DNA from: Mucilaginibacter sp.
GTDB lineage: Bacteria > Bacteroidota > Bacteroidia > Sphingobacteriales > Sphingobacteriaceae
Assembly: GCF_025362475.1 (NCBI RefSeq)
Contig: NZ_JANYGH010000051.1
Location: forward strand, 1-64,000
Direction: 5' to 3'
Length of the DNA stretch: 64,000 nt
In this document: positions 1 to 8,524 of the stretch, in pieces
How positions within the stretch are numbered: position 1 is the first letter of the stretch
How the letters are laid out: the number at the start of each line of letters is the position of its first letter
Notes under the pieces: generated by a model
Told to the model about the DNA's origin: nothing
The model's input: the letters and a program-made list of their open reading frames with translations, nothing else
The model's database searches: none
Position numbers and translations under genes: made by a program

Positions 1-431
1 TTTGTAGCAAAAAAACAAAAATGAAACTCCGTGCCAGAGGTACGGAACCTTAGGTAGCGTACCTCTGGCACGCAAAAGACAATTTATTTATGTTTTTCTA
101 CAAAGCTTTTGCTCCTCTGGAGCAACCCATCACTCTCCTAACTTAATAGCATTGGGAAGACCCTTGCGGTAGCGGTGCCTTTGCCCACATGCTTCGACAG
201 GCTCAGCATGACAGCCTTTTTTAGAACGTCATTTCATCCTTCAGAGTTCCATCCGAAATTTAATCACTCAATTACGATCTATTTTAAACAGCTTCTTAGT
301 TAAAGGAACTTGCCGCGCAACACATAAATAGTTTGGGATTGCTTCGTACCTCGCAATTGACATGGTTATTCGGATTCTAAAACCAACGCATCATCTGCAC
401 ATCTCAAATCTGGAATCTGAAATCTGCCCAT
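1..431. repeat. Gene-free region with degenerate dispersed palindromes
   Basis: No credible gene is seen. Bases 30-44 and 58-72 are a perfect 15-bp inverted repeat with a 13-base loop. It sits inside a wider pair, TTTGTAG at 1-7 and CTACAAA at 98-104, and is followed by a small hairpin at 109-125 (TTGCTCC/GGAGCAA). The same architecture recurs at 11810-11982. Bases 224-280 match the flanking module seen at 18330-18378 and 58061-58112, and 334-361 is one arm of the family seen whole at 42597-42690. The region is therefore a patchwork of repeat remnants. Confidence 0.7.
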
Positions 432-1829
432 CTACTTCAGCCCCTCAATCTCCTTTAAACTCTTCGGTAAATACTTGCCCAGCAGGTGACTGCCGGTATC
501 GGTAATTAAAAAATTGTCTTCCACACGGATGCCGCCGAAATCGCGGTAGGTGTTCAGTACATCGTAGTTGATAAATTCGGTATATTTCTTTTCGGCTTGC
601 CAGCGGTCAATCAGCTCCGGGATGATGTAGATGCCGGGTTCAATAGTAAGCACGTAGCCTGCTTCCAGTTCGCGGCCCAGGCGCAATGATTTAAGGCCGA
701 ATACGGTTTCTTTTTTTAGGGTATCGGTATAGCCAACATAGGGTTCGCCCAGGTCTTCCATATCATGTGTATCCATGCCCAACATGTGGCCCAGGCCGCA
801 TTGAAAAAACATGGTATGCGCACCGGCGGCAACGGCCTCTTCCGCATCGCCTTTCATTATGCCGGCCTGCGCCAGGCCTTCAACCAGTTTCTGGCAGGCT
901 GCAAGGTGGATATCTTTGTAGCGTACTCCAGGCTTTAGCATGCTAATGGCGTGATCCATAGAGTTTAACACCACCTCATACAACTCACTTTGCCTGCTGG
1001 TAAATTTGCTACCAACGGGAACGGTGCGGGTTAAATCGCCACCGTAATGCATCGGGTTTTCGGCGCCAATATCGCATAACAACATCTGCCCATCCTGTAA
1101 CGTATGGTTATAATCATGTGTATGCAGGGTTTGCCCGTGCGGGGTGATAATAGCGGGATAGCCCAAATGCGAGTTAGCCGCAATGGCAACTTCGTTGGCT
1201 TTGGCAACCAGCTCATAGCCCTTAATGCCGGGGCAGGTATTTTTAATAACGGCCAGCTGCATATCCACACTAATGGATACTGCCTTTTCCATTTCGACAA
1301 CCTCGAGCGGGGTTTTAATCACCCGCTGGGCAATTACCGCTTTAATGAGCTTTACAGAAACATGGTCGGCCACATCCTGTAAACTGGTGTTAAGCCAGGC
1401 GGCCAGTTTAATTTTATTTTCGGGGCGGTATGGTGGTAAAATATGCACCTTCCTGCCCGATGTTTGCGCTTTGTGGATATAATGTGTTACCTCGTCGTAA
1501 GGTTTGGTTTGAGATACGCCAACCATGGCGGCCATTTCGCTCACAGTAGGCAGTACGCCCGTCCAGATGATGTCATCAATGCTCAGCTCGTTGCCGAAGA
1601 TGACTTCTTCGCCCGTATCGGTATCAATAATGGCGGCTACTGCAGCCACATCCAATCCAAAGTAATACAGAAAACTGCTATCCTGCCTAAAGGGATATTG
1701 GTTATCCCGGTAGTTCATGCTGCTTTCCTCGTTGCCCAGGAGCAGGATAAGGCCATCATTGGCTATGCTATTTTTTAGTACTTGCCTCCTATCGGCATAA
1801 ACCTGCTTATCGAATAGTTGAAGATTCAT
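432..1829 (-). CDS. Xaa-Pro aminopeptidase (M24B, aminopeptidase P family)
   Basis: Cytoplasmic metallopeptidase that removes an N-terminal residue preceding proline. The 465-residue length fits the family, with an N-terminal creatinase-like domain and a C-terminal pita-bread domain. All five expected metal ligands are visible: Asp in CDIGAENP (about residue 253), Asp in GGDLTRTVP (about 264), His in CGLGHMLG (about 347), Glu in TIEPGIYI (about 396) and Glu in GIRVEDN (about 437). There is no signal peptide. A -7 promoter element (TATATTTG on the minus strand, 1834-1841) lies only four bases before the ATG, so the mRNA may be leaderless. Family assignment is secure; the natural peptide substrate is not known. 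Confidence 0.93.
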   Translation of the reverse strand: MNLQLFDKQVYADRRQVLKNSIANDGLILLLGNEESSMNYRDNQYPFRQDSSFLYYFGLDVAAVAAIIDTDTGEEVIFGNELSIDDIIWTGVLPTVSEMAAMVGVSQTKPYDEVTHYIHKAQTSGRKVHILPPYRPENKIKLAAWLNTSLQDVADHVSVKLIKAVIAQRVIKTPLEVVEMEKAVSISVDMQLAVIKNTCPGIKGYELVAKANEVAIAANSHLGYPAIITPHGQTLHTHDYNHTLQDGQMLLCDIGAENPMHYGGDLTRTVPVGSKFTSRQSELYEVVLNSMDHAISMLKPGVRYKDIHLAACQKLVEGLAQAGIMKGDAEEAVAAGAHTMFFQCGLGHMLGMDTHDMEDLGEPYVGYTDTLKKETVFGLKSLRLGRELEAGYVLTIEPGIYIIPELIDRWQAEKKYTEFINYDVLNTYRDFGGIRVEDNFLITDTGSHLLGKYLPKSLKEIEGLK

Positions 1830-1833
1830 GGTG

Positions 1834-1841
1834 CAAATATA
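1834..1841 (-). promoter_or_regulatory. -7 promoter element abutting the aminopeptidase start
   Basis: The minus strand reads TATATTTG, matching the Bacteroidota -7 consensus TAnnTTTG, and ends four bases before the ATG at 1829. A start site four to eight bases downstream would fall on or beside the start codon. No convincing -33 TTTG is seen at 19-21 bases. Confidence 0.4.
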
Positions 1842-1882
1842 AGCCCCCCGACCCGCCCAAGGGGGAATTTTAATTGTAATTT

Positions 1883-1908
1883 TTTAAAAAGCCCGGTCGC
1901 TTTTTAAA
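1883..1908 (-). terminator. Terminator-like hairpin after the desaturase gene
   Basis: Perfect 10-bp stem (1883-1892 with 1899-1908) and a six-base loop. The stem is rich in A and T, so it can supply a U-tract on either strand. It lies downstream of the minus-strand desaturase gene ending at 2022. Confidence 0.5.
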
Positions 1909-2021
1909 GCTATGAAAACTTGTAATTTTTTGTACATCTCCTTCAACTAACAGGCGGTTTTTTACCTCTTATTTTCCCCTTTCAGCTGTAAATTAGCGTT
2001 TTTTTGTTCAAAAAGCATCAT

Positions 2022-3518
2022 TTAAGAAGTTTTAGGAAAATCATCAGCAATCCAGTCGCTTACAATTTTGGCCGAGAGTAAACAAAGTGGGATCCCGCCG
2101 CCGGGGTGCACGCTGCCTCCGCAGAAGTACAGGTTTTTAATTTTTGACGACCGGTTTGCATGCCGCAAAAAAGCCGCGAACTGACTGTTGGAGCTGGTGC
2201 CATAAAGTGAGCCCTGGTATGATGATGTCCTACTCTCGATACTCCGCGGATCAAGGATACTTTCTGATACAATAAGCTCGCCGATATCATCGCCCAAAAT
2301 ACGGGTAAGCTTCTTCAGGATGTTTTCGCGGGCGGTGACTATCAGGCTATCCCAGTCCTGCCCGGTATTGGCGGGTACATTAATCATGGTGAACCAGTTT
2401 TCGCAGCCTTCCGGAGCATCATCCGGTTTATATTTTGAACTGATATTGAGGTAGATAGTAGGATCATAAAAAATATCCTTATCTATCCAGATATGATCAA
2501 ACTCAGCCTTGTAATCAATACTGAAAAATATATTATGCAGTTCGAGCTCCGGAAACTGCTTGCTAATGCCCCAGTAAAATATCAATGCCGAACTGCTCCG
2601 TTCCTGGCTCAACACCTTTTTGGGGAACAAATGCTCATGTCCTTCTAATAGCTTATGGTAGGTAAACCAAACATCCATGTTAGATACCACCAGGTCGCCA
2701 CTTACTATGCCGCCATTAACGTTTAGGCCAATCAGCTTTTTATTATTTACAATTATCTGCGAAACAGGTGAGTTGTAATGAAATTTTACCCCCAGTGATT
2801 TTGCCAGCATTACCAAACTGGTTACAATGCTGTACATGCCCCCCTCGGGGAAGTAGGCGCCAAAGTGCTGCTCTAAATGCGGAATCACATTAAGCGTTGC
2901 CGGTGCCGAATACGGGTTTGAACCATTGTAAGTGGCATAGCGGTCATAAAACTGAACAAGCCTATCATCCTTAAAAAAAGTCTCATTGGCCTTATGCATG
3001 GTACGGAATGCGTCGATCTTTGAAAAGTTGAAGACCGACTTTATGGTATCCCAGTTTAAATAAGTTTTAAGCCTATGTAGCGATTTCTCCAGGAAAACAT
3101 GATTGGTGATCCGGTAAATTTCGGCACTGCGGGCCAGGTATTTTTTTATGGATTCTGTAGATTCATCTGTGTTCAGATACACATCTTCGGCAAACAGTTT
3201 GGTATTTGCAAAGGCCATTATCTGGGTCCCGTCTTCGTAAAAGTACTGGCATACTTTATCCAGTTTCTGGTACCTAAAAAAGTCGGCAGTTTTTTTACCG
3301 GCAAGGGCAAACAGTTCATCAACATAGGCCGGCATGGTGAACAGGCTGGGCCCGGCATCAAACCTAAAACCACCCTGCTCAAACTCAGATAATTTGCCAC
3401 CAGGATAAGCGTTCGCCTCAAAAACTTCAACATGATGCCCCTGCACCGCCAGCCTGATGGCAGTAGCAATACCGGCGATACCGGCACCAATAATCAGAGA
3501 TTTGGGTACAGCTTTCAC
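2022..3518 (-). CDS. Phytoene desaturase-family FAD oxidoreductase (CrtI/CrtD-like)
   Basis: Probable carotenoid desaturase or related FAD-dependent amine-oxidase-fold enzyme, 498 residues, normal for the family. The N-terminus holds the dinucleotide-binding motif GAGIAGIATAIRLAVQG (about 12-28), followed by EANAYPGGK. The C-terminal FAD signature is CGGSVHPGGGIPLCLLSAK. That C-terminal form is typical of bacterial CrtI/CrtD proteins, but desaturase and 3,4-desaturase activities cannot be told apart from sequence alone. No other carotenoid genes (crtB, crtY, crtZ) are in the window. The upstream intergenic space is filled by an inverted repeat (3529-3662), beyond which lies the co-directional dipeptide epimerase gene. 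Confidence 0.85.
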   Translation of the reverse strand: MKAVPKSLIIGAGIAGIATAIRLAVQGHHVEVFEANAYPGGKLSEFEQGGFRFDAGPSLFTMPAYVDELFALAGKKTADFFRYQKLDKVCQYFYEDGTQIMAFANTKLFAEDVYLNTDESTESIKKYLARSAEIYRITNHVFLEKSLHRLKTYLNWDTIKSVFNFSKIDAFRTMHKANETFFKDDRLVQFYDRYATYNGSNPYSAPATLNVIPHLEQHFGAYFPEGGMYSIVTSLVMLAKSLGVKFHYNSPVSQIIVNNKKLIGLNVNGGIVSGDLVVSNMDVWFTYHKLLEGHEHLFPKKVLSQERSSSALIFYWGISKQFPELELHNIFFSIDYKAEFDHIWIDKDIFYDPTIYLNISSKYKPDDAPEGCENWFTMINVPANTGQDWDSLIVTARENILKKLTRILGDDIGELIVSESILDPRSIESRTSSYQGSLYGTSSNSQFAAFLRHANRSSKIKNLYFCGGSVHPGGGIPLCLLSAKIVSDWIADDFPKTS

Positions 3519-3528
3519 ATATAAGAAC

Positions 3529-3662
3529 TAAACACGAATTTCACTAATAAAGTCGAATTTGACGAATTGATTATGGACACAAATAGGGGAAATTTCACGA
3601 TTTTTTATAGTCAGCAAACCGTGGTTTGTGAAAACTCACCCCGTTTGTGAAATTCGTGTTTA
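3529..3662. repeat. Palindromic element with 16-bp perfect terminal inverted repeats
   Basis: Bases 3529-3544 and 3647-3662 are exact reverse complements (TAAACACGAATTTCAC). The element fills almost the whole gap between the epimerase stop codon (at 3663) and the desaturase start (3518), leaving only ten bases. Inside are partial echoes of the arm (CGAATTTGACGAATT, ATTTCACGA). It encodes nothing visible and resembles a miniature mobile or REP-type repeat. Confidence 0.7.
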
Positions 3663-4670
3663 TTATCTTATACCCAGCCCATTATCGTTATTTAAAACAT
3701 ATCTGCCATCCTTAAAATCCGGCATCTGGTAAGGGTTATTGCTCACCAAAAACGGACCATCCAGGTCAACCCAATCGCATTGCGGGGCGAGGGCCAGGCC
3801 GGCTAAAGCGGCGCAGCTGGTTTCCGTCATACAACCAATCATAATCTGCAGCCCAAGTTCACGCGCTTTGGTAATCATTCTTTTGGCCTCATACATACCT
3901 GCCGATTTCATGAGCTTGATATTTATACCGGTGTATACGTCGTTTGCCTTTTCCACGTCATTAAAGCGCTGCACGGCCTCATCGCCAATAATAGGGATTG
4001 GGCTGCGCTCGGTGAGCCAGGCATTGCTGTCGGGGTCGGTTTTAAGCATGGGTTGCTCTATTAGCTGCACGCCTTGTTCATGCAGCCAGTAAGTCATATC
4101 CAGGCTTTGCTGCAAATCTGTCCAGCCCTGGTTGGCATCAACGTATAGTGGCACATCGGTAACCGAGCGAATGGTATTAATGAGCTCTTTATCAGAATCG
4201 CGACCAAGCTTTACTTTTATTACCTTAAAACCTTCGGCTTCTTTAACTTTTTTGATGATCATTTCGGGCGTATCAATGCCAATGGTAAAGCTGGTAACCG
4301 GCATCAAGGACGGGTTGCTGCCCATCAGCTCCCAGCAGGGCTGTTGTTTTATTTTGCCTTCCAGATCATGCAGGGCGATATCAATGGCTGCTTTTATAGC
4401 CGGGTTACCGGGTGCAAGGCTATCAAGGTAATTGATTATCGCGCCAAAATCAAATGGGTAACTTAACTGACTTACATCAACCTTACTCAAAAATTCTGTA
4501 GCGCTTTGATGGCTTTCGCCCATGTAAGGCACCATAGATGCCTCGCCGTAACCGGTGTAGCCTTCATGTTTTATTTGCACCAGCATAACCGGGGTTGTGG
4601 TGCGCGAAAACTTAGCTATGGTGAAAGCATGCTTTAATTGCAGTTCGAAGGGTTGATATGTCAGTTCCAT
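3663..4670 (-). CDS. Dipeptide epimerase (enolase superfamily; L-Ala-D/L-Glu epimerase-like)
   Basis: Likely epimerises L-Ala-D-Glu or related dipeptides in murein-peptide recycling. The 335 residues from ATG at 4670 fit the family; an upstream in-frame start at 4736 would add 22 unlike residues and overlap the divergent gene, so it is rejected. Visible motifs are the KxK catalytic pair in VIKVKLG, the metal ligands in YVDANQGW, LIEQP and IGDEA, and a second catalytic lysine in GINIKLMKSAGM, followed by MIGCMTETS. The N-terminal capping domain occupies about residues 1-120. The gene is divergent from the unknown gene at 4725. Superfamily assignment is firm; dipeptide specificity is inferred. 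Confidence 0.88.
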   Translation of the reverse strand: MELTYQPFELQLKHAFTIAKFSRTTTPVMLVQIKHEGYTGYGEASMVPYMGESHQSATEFLSKVDVSQLSYPFDFGAIINYLDSLAPGNPAIKAAIDIALHDLEGKIKQQPCWELMGSNPSLMPVTSFTIGIDTPEMIIKKVKEAEGFKVIKVKLGRDSDKELINTIRSVTDVPLYVDANQGWTDLQQSLDMTYWLHEQGVQLIEQPMLKTDPDSNAWLTERSPIPIIGDEAVQRFNDVEKANDVYTGINIKLMKSAGMYEAKRMITKARELGLQIMIGCMTETSCAALAGLALAPQCDWVDLDGPFLVSNNPYQMPDFKDGRYVLNNDNGLGIR

Positions 4671-4711
4671 GTTAAAAACCAAAGCTAAAAGTTTAGAACG
4701 AATTTCGTGCT

Positions 4712-4719
4712 TATCTTTG
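4712..4719 (+). promoter_or_regulatory. -7 promoter element abutting the start at 4725
   Basis: TATCTTTG matches the Bacteroidota -7 consensus and ends five bases before the ATG at 4725, implying a very short or absent 5' leader. This also argues against the upstream GTG start at 4707, which would lie inside the promoter. Confidence 0.45.
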
Positions 4720-4724
4720 CGGCC

Positions 4725-5714
4725 ATGTCGGCACAAATTTATTCACCGTTCGAGAGTTTTAATTTCAGCAACAACAAATGCTTCCTTACTGGAGAGGCTT
4801 TAAATACTGAAGAAGAAAAGATCCAGGTTTTTCCGCAATGGCTCATGAGCCGCTACAAGCTGGAAGACCAGCCCTTTAAACTGCTTGATGAAAGTATGGC
4901 CACCTATAAGGACCTTAAACTGCCTTGCAGCGCCGCCATTAATGAGCAATACCTTGAACCGCTTGAAGCCGTAATAGCCGCCGCCTTTGATACAGGCTAT
5001 GAGGCCGTGAAAGAACTTGATGAGCTGCAACTGTTCCAATGGGCGGGTAAACTGCTTTATGGTATCATTTTTAACGAGATCCAGGCCGGTATACGGCAGC
5101 AGCATGCCCAGGGCGATGAGTTTAATATCTCACAGTCCATTATCCATAAATTCAGCAACCTGCATTTGATGCTGCAAACCCTCAACCTGCCTATCGAGCT
5201 GGATGGTTTTAAGCCTTTCAGCCTCAATTTATTTAAGGTGGATAATGCAGATGATGTTTTTGGCTACCGCGATGAGATCAACACCCTTACATTTTCTTTA
5301 AGAATAAAGGATTTTGGATTGATCATTTGCCTGCAGGATAACGGGGCCAACAGCAGCTACCATAAAGAAATGCTGGAAAAAGTAAAGGGTCATACCCTAC
5401 ACCCTATCCAGTTTGAAGAAGTAAACGGTCGTTTTTTTTACTCGGCCTACCTGTTTAACCGCCTGCCAGAGTATAATATTATGCCGGTTGGTGATACCAT
5501 TTACATTGAAGCGATGCCGCTGCGTGGTACAAGCAGCAAACCCCTTTTTGATGATTGGGTAAATAAAATATACGGCCAGGTATTGGAAAACTTCTGGAAA
5601 AACTGGGGCTTCCTGTTGTTGGAGATCATCAAAAACCCCGAGAAACCCATGAGTTTCTTATTTAATGCTGATGGTGATTTTACTAATGAATCAACGATTG
5701 AACTTTCTCAATAA
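4725..5714 (+). CDS. Conserved hypothetical protein, 329 aa
   Basis: Unrecognised soluble protein without signal peptide or membrane segment. ATG at 4725 is chosen because a -7 promoter element occupies 4712-4719. The N-terminus has a short run NNKCFLTGEAL followed by VFPQWLMSRYKL, which faintly recalls the start of zinc-ribbon/HNH-type proteins (C-x2-C-G... H-x-PxW), but only one cysteine is present, so no such function is claimed. The rest is mixed alpha/beta with acidic helices. The 3' end overlaps the convergent rhomboid gene by 32 bases, so the two transcripts would be complementary there. Confidence 0.75.
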   Translation: MSAQIYSPFESFNFSNNKCFLTGEALNTEEEKIQVFPQWLMSRYKLEDQPFKLLDESMATYKDLKLPCSAAINEQYLEPLEAVIAAAFDTGYEAVKELDELQLFQWAGKLLYGIIFNEIQAGIRQQHAQGDEFNISQSIIHKFSNLHLMLQTLNLPIELDGFKPFSLNLFKVDNADDVFGYRDEINTLTFSLRIKDFGLIICLQDNGANSSYHKEMLEKVKGHTLHPIQFEEVNGRFFYSAYLFNRLPEYNIMPVGDTIYIEAMPLRGTSSKPLFDDWVNKIYGQVLENFWKNWGFLLLEIIKNPEKPMSFLFNADGDFTNESTIELSQ

Positions 5715-6312
5715 TCTGGCTAAAAAAGCCCGGCAATATACCCGGATGAAATAGAATAGTGATCATCAACCCACTAAGCGCGCCATAAAAGTGGGCATCG
5801 TGGTTGATGTTATCACGGGAATATTTTGTTGCATAGCTACAGTATACCAGGTACAGTACACCAAATACAACCGCGTAAATTGGTATTGGCAAAGGTAATA
5901 TCATCATGGTAGCTACCGGATTATACAATATCGCGCTAAAAATAATGGCGCTTACCGCGCCCGATGCGCCAAGGCTATAATAGCTGTAATTTTCTTTGTG
6001 TTTTACTACCGATGGCATATCACTTAATATCAGGCTTAAAACATATAATACCCCAAACTGCCAATGCCCCAGAACAGGTTCCAGCTGGAATGCGAAAAAG
6101 TAGTACGACATCATGTTAAAAAACAAGTGCATCCAGTCTTTATGAATAAACCCACTGGTGATGATGGTGTATATATAACGCCCCCGCGAAACGTTGTAAG
6201 GGTGCAGCATCAGCTTGCCATACAGGTTTTCGTTCGAGAAAGCGATTAACGAGATGATAACAGTGATTACAAATATAATTGAGGCCACAGGGGCCAGCAT
6301 TAGATATTCCAT
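5683..6312 (-). CDS. Rhomboid-family intramembrane serine protease
   Basis: Six-transmembrane protease that cleaves membrane substrates within the bilayer; 209 residues, a minimal rhomboid. The catalytic serine is S117 in the GxSG motif (GASGAVSA). The catalytic histidine is H174 in the AHxxGxxxG motif of the last helix (DAHFYGALSG). The conserved HxxxN element is HLFFN (about 62-66). Translation starts directly after the stop codon of the M14 peptidase gene with no intervening base, so the two are probably translationally coupled. Its substrate is unknown. Confidence 0.92.
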   Translation of the reverse strand: MEYLMLAPVASIIFVITVIISLIAFSNENLYGKLMLHPYNVSRGRYIYTIITSGFIHKDWMHLFFNMMSYYFFAFQLEPVLGHWQFGVLYVLSLILSDMPSVVKHKENYSYYSLGASGAVSAIIFSAILYNPVATMMILPLPIPIYAVVFGVLYLVYCSYATKYSRDNINHDAHFYGALSGLMITILFHPGILPGFFSQIIEKVQSLIH

Positions 6313-8058
6313 TTATTTAAGATCGAGTTTGGTATTGGTTAAAAGGCGGCCTACAGGGTAGCGCATATATGTTTTTTCGAAGTATGGCGAATTACGGTAC
6401 ACAAAGAAAAGTTGGGCCTGGGCACTGTTGGCCAGCTGCGGATCTTTGGCTTTGGCATCATCCAGTTTTTGTTTAAGCGCGGGGTCTTTTTTTAGCAGAT
6501 CGGCGGCTTTGTCCTCAAAAACGTAGTCAGAAAAGTACTCCTTTTCGCCCAGCATCGAATCAAAAAAGTTCCAGGCAAAAAATGAATCTACGCCCTGCGG
6601 CTCCAGTGTTTCCACAATATATCTGTTTACAGCTTGATTGGTATATACAACGTAATCGCCGGCATAAAATTTCACGGGCATATCAACCGGGTTTAGCTGT
6701 ACGTTACTGTGCAGGTAGTGCCCCTCAAACGGCCGGGCCGGTGTTTTAATATCGCCAAAGTAATACATTTGCAGGCTAAGCGTAGTATCATGGGCCAACT
6801 GCTGCATTTTTACGCCGTTTAGCTTAAACAAATCAATTACTTTACCCCAGGCCTGCGGAATCACGTACGCTACCGGCTTATCGGCAGTTGCCGTAGCTTT
6901 ATAGGTATTATAAAATTTGATGGTCCTGGTGTAGGGTTTATCCCTGTCATAATATAAACGCTTCAGGCCGCTTACATCGCTGGTTTTGTACCCGGCTTCG
7001 TATCCCTTAAAGGTGATGGTATCTACCTTTTGTTTATCCACCTCCCATTTAAGGGCAAATGTTTTTTGGTTGATCACCGCTGCATCGGCCTTTTGCTTTA
7101 ACGCGCCTATCAGCGTAGCATCGCGCTGGTTAATATCAATCAGGTGCTGCATAAAATCATAAGTAGCATATACCCTTTTATCAAATGCCTTTAGCATATG
7201 CGTTTCGGTAATATAGCTGATGATGTTATGCTGGGCGGTAAAACCGGTAGCAAATCTCGGAGTTTCTAAAAAACTGACAATACCAGAGTCTGGCAAACCT
7301 TCTTCGCCCGCGCCATAGGGAATCATCTCGTAGCCACTTTTTTTCATATGGCTATACAGATAAGGCGTAAGTGTTTTGGAGGTATAATCTGCCAGGATGG
7401 GGTTCTGTTTATCCTTTTGGGTTTCAATCAGCGTCATTACATACTGATAATCGGCACCATCGCTGGTATGGTTATCCAGGAAGATCTCGGGTTTCCAGGC
7501 GTTCAGTATTTGCGTAAAAGCAAGCGCATTACGGCTATCGGCTTTTATAAAATCGCGGTTCAGGTCCAGGTTGCGGTAATTACCCCTAAAACCATAGGCC
7601 ACCGGCCCGTTCTGGCTCACACGGCTCTGGCCGCGGTTAAGGTTGCCATCAATATTATATAGCGCTATAAAGCAAAGCACAACGTTTTTGGGTAGCTCAT
7701 TCTTTTTAAGCAGATCGCGCACCAGCATCATACTGGCATCAATCCCCTCCGGTTCGCCGGGGTGTATCCCGTTGTTAATGAGCAATACCCGCTTATCCTG
7801 TTTCTTTACCAATGCCGGATCAAAAACACCGTCCCTGGAAAGTATGATCAACGTAAGCGGTTTGCCCACATCGGTAGTACCGTAGTTGACCATTTTCATT
7901 TGCTGCGGATACAGCTTGTTTAACTTTTGGTAATAACTAATTACCTCGGCATAAGTAGCCGTATAGTTTTTATCCTTACTTAACTCAAATGGTGTAAGCT
8001 GGGCCTTTGCCGATATACAAATGAAACATATAAGAATAGCAGATAGAACGGATTTCAT
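6313..8058 (-). CDS. Secreted M14-family zinc carboxypeptidase
   Basis: Exported metallopeptidase of 581 residues. ATG at 8058 is preferred over an in-frame start at 8154 because it begins a clean signal peptide (MKSVLSAILICFICISAKAQ). The zinc site is visible as HPGEPEG (HxxE, about residue 96) and a later histidine in DNHTSDGADYQY. The peptidase domain fills roughly residues 35-320; the C-terminal 260 residues are an uncharacterised extension common in Bacteroidota homologues. Immediately followed by the rhomboid gene. The substrate, peptide or cell-wall peptide, cannot be told. Confidence 0.87.
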   Translation of the reverse strand: MKSVLSAILICFICISAKAQLTPFELSKDKNYTATYAEVISYYQKLNKLYPQQMKMVNYGTTDVGKPLTLIILSRDGVFDPALVKKQDKRVLLINNGIHPGEPEGIDASMMLVRDLLKKNELPKNVVLCFIALYNIDGNLNRGQSRVSQNGPVAYGFRGNYRNLDLNRDFIKADSRNALAFTQILNAWKPEIFLDNHTSDGADYQYVMTLIETQKDKQNPILADYTSKTLTPYLYSHMKKSGYEMIPYGAGEEGLPDSGIVSFLETPRFATGFTAQHNIISYITETHMLKAFDKRVYATYDFMQHLIDINQRDATLIGALKQKADAAVINQKTFALKWEVDKQKVDTITFKGYEAGYKTSDVSGLKRLYYDRDKPYTRTIKFYNTYKATATADKPVAYVIPQAWGKVIDLFKLNGVKMQQLAHDTTLSLQMYYFGDIKTPARPFEGHYLHSNVQLNPVDMPVKFYAGDYVVYTNQAVNRYIVETLEPQGVDSFFAWNFFDSMLGEKEYFSDYVFEDKAADLLKKDPALKQKLDDAKAKDPQLANSAQAQLFFVYRNSPYFEKTYMRYPVGRLLTNTKLDLK

Positions 8059-8167
8059 TGATTTGCGTTTGCCCAAATATAGGGTTAAGTATAAAAGCGG
8101 TGCGAGTGTAAGTGTATTTTTACTAAAAATGGACTTTGTTGAGGCAAAGATCAAATTGCCTGCTTCT

Positions 8168-8524
8168 CTATTCTAAAGCGGCAATTTCGGCCTGAATTTT
8201 CTTTGGCAAGCTTATTACCACCTGCTCATAGGAATGGTCTATCATTTCGCAAAGCTGTTTACGGGTGAGCGAGCCATCCATGTAAACGGTGTTCCATAGC
8301 TTTTTATTCATATGGTAGCCTGGTATTACTTCGGTATAACGCTCGCGTAAGTCAATGGCAAGTTCAGGGTCACACTTTACATTGAAGCGGTTACCTTCTG
8401 TAAGCCCAATCAGCAGGAATATCTTTTCGGCTATTTTAAAAACCAGGGTATCCTCTCCAAAGGGAAAGCCCTCTGTAACTCCTGGCTTTTGCAGGCAATA
8501 ATCACGTAACTCTTCTATGTTCAA
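8168..8524 (-). CDS. MmcQ/YjbR family protein
   Basis: Small cytoplasmic protein of 118 residues with the CyaY-like/YjbR fold. Typical family features are EELRDYCLQKPGVTEGFPFG at the N-terminus, the central KIFLLIGL strand, and MNKKLWNTVYMDGSL near residue 85. The family is often described as DNA-binding, but its role is not established. The start codon overlaps the stop of the upstream outer-membrane protein gene (ATGA), indicating an operon. Confidence 0.88.
   Translation of the reverse strand: MNIEELRDYCLQKPGVTEGFPFGEDTLVFKIAEKIFLLIGLTEGNRFNVKCDPELAIDLRERYTEVIPGYHMNKKLWNTVYMDGSLTRKQLCEMIDHSYEQVVISLPKKIQAEIAALE

Noticed and set aside
2022..4670. Carotenoid biosynthesis cluster
   Set aside because: The desaturase-like gene is alone; adjacent genes are a dipeptide epimerase and an aminopeptidase.
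4707..4724. GTG start for the unknown gene at 4725
   Set aside because: It overlaps the -7 promoter element at 4712-4719; ATG at 4725 is simpler.
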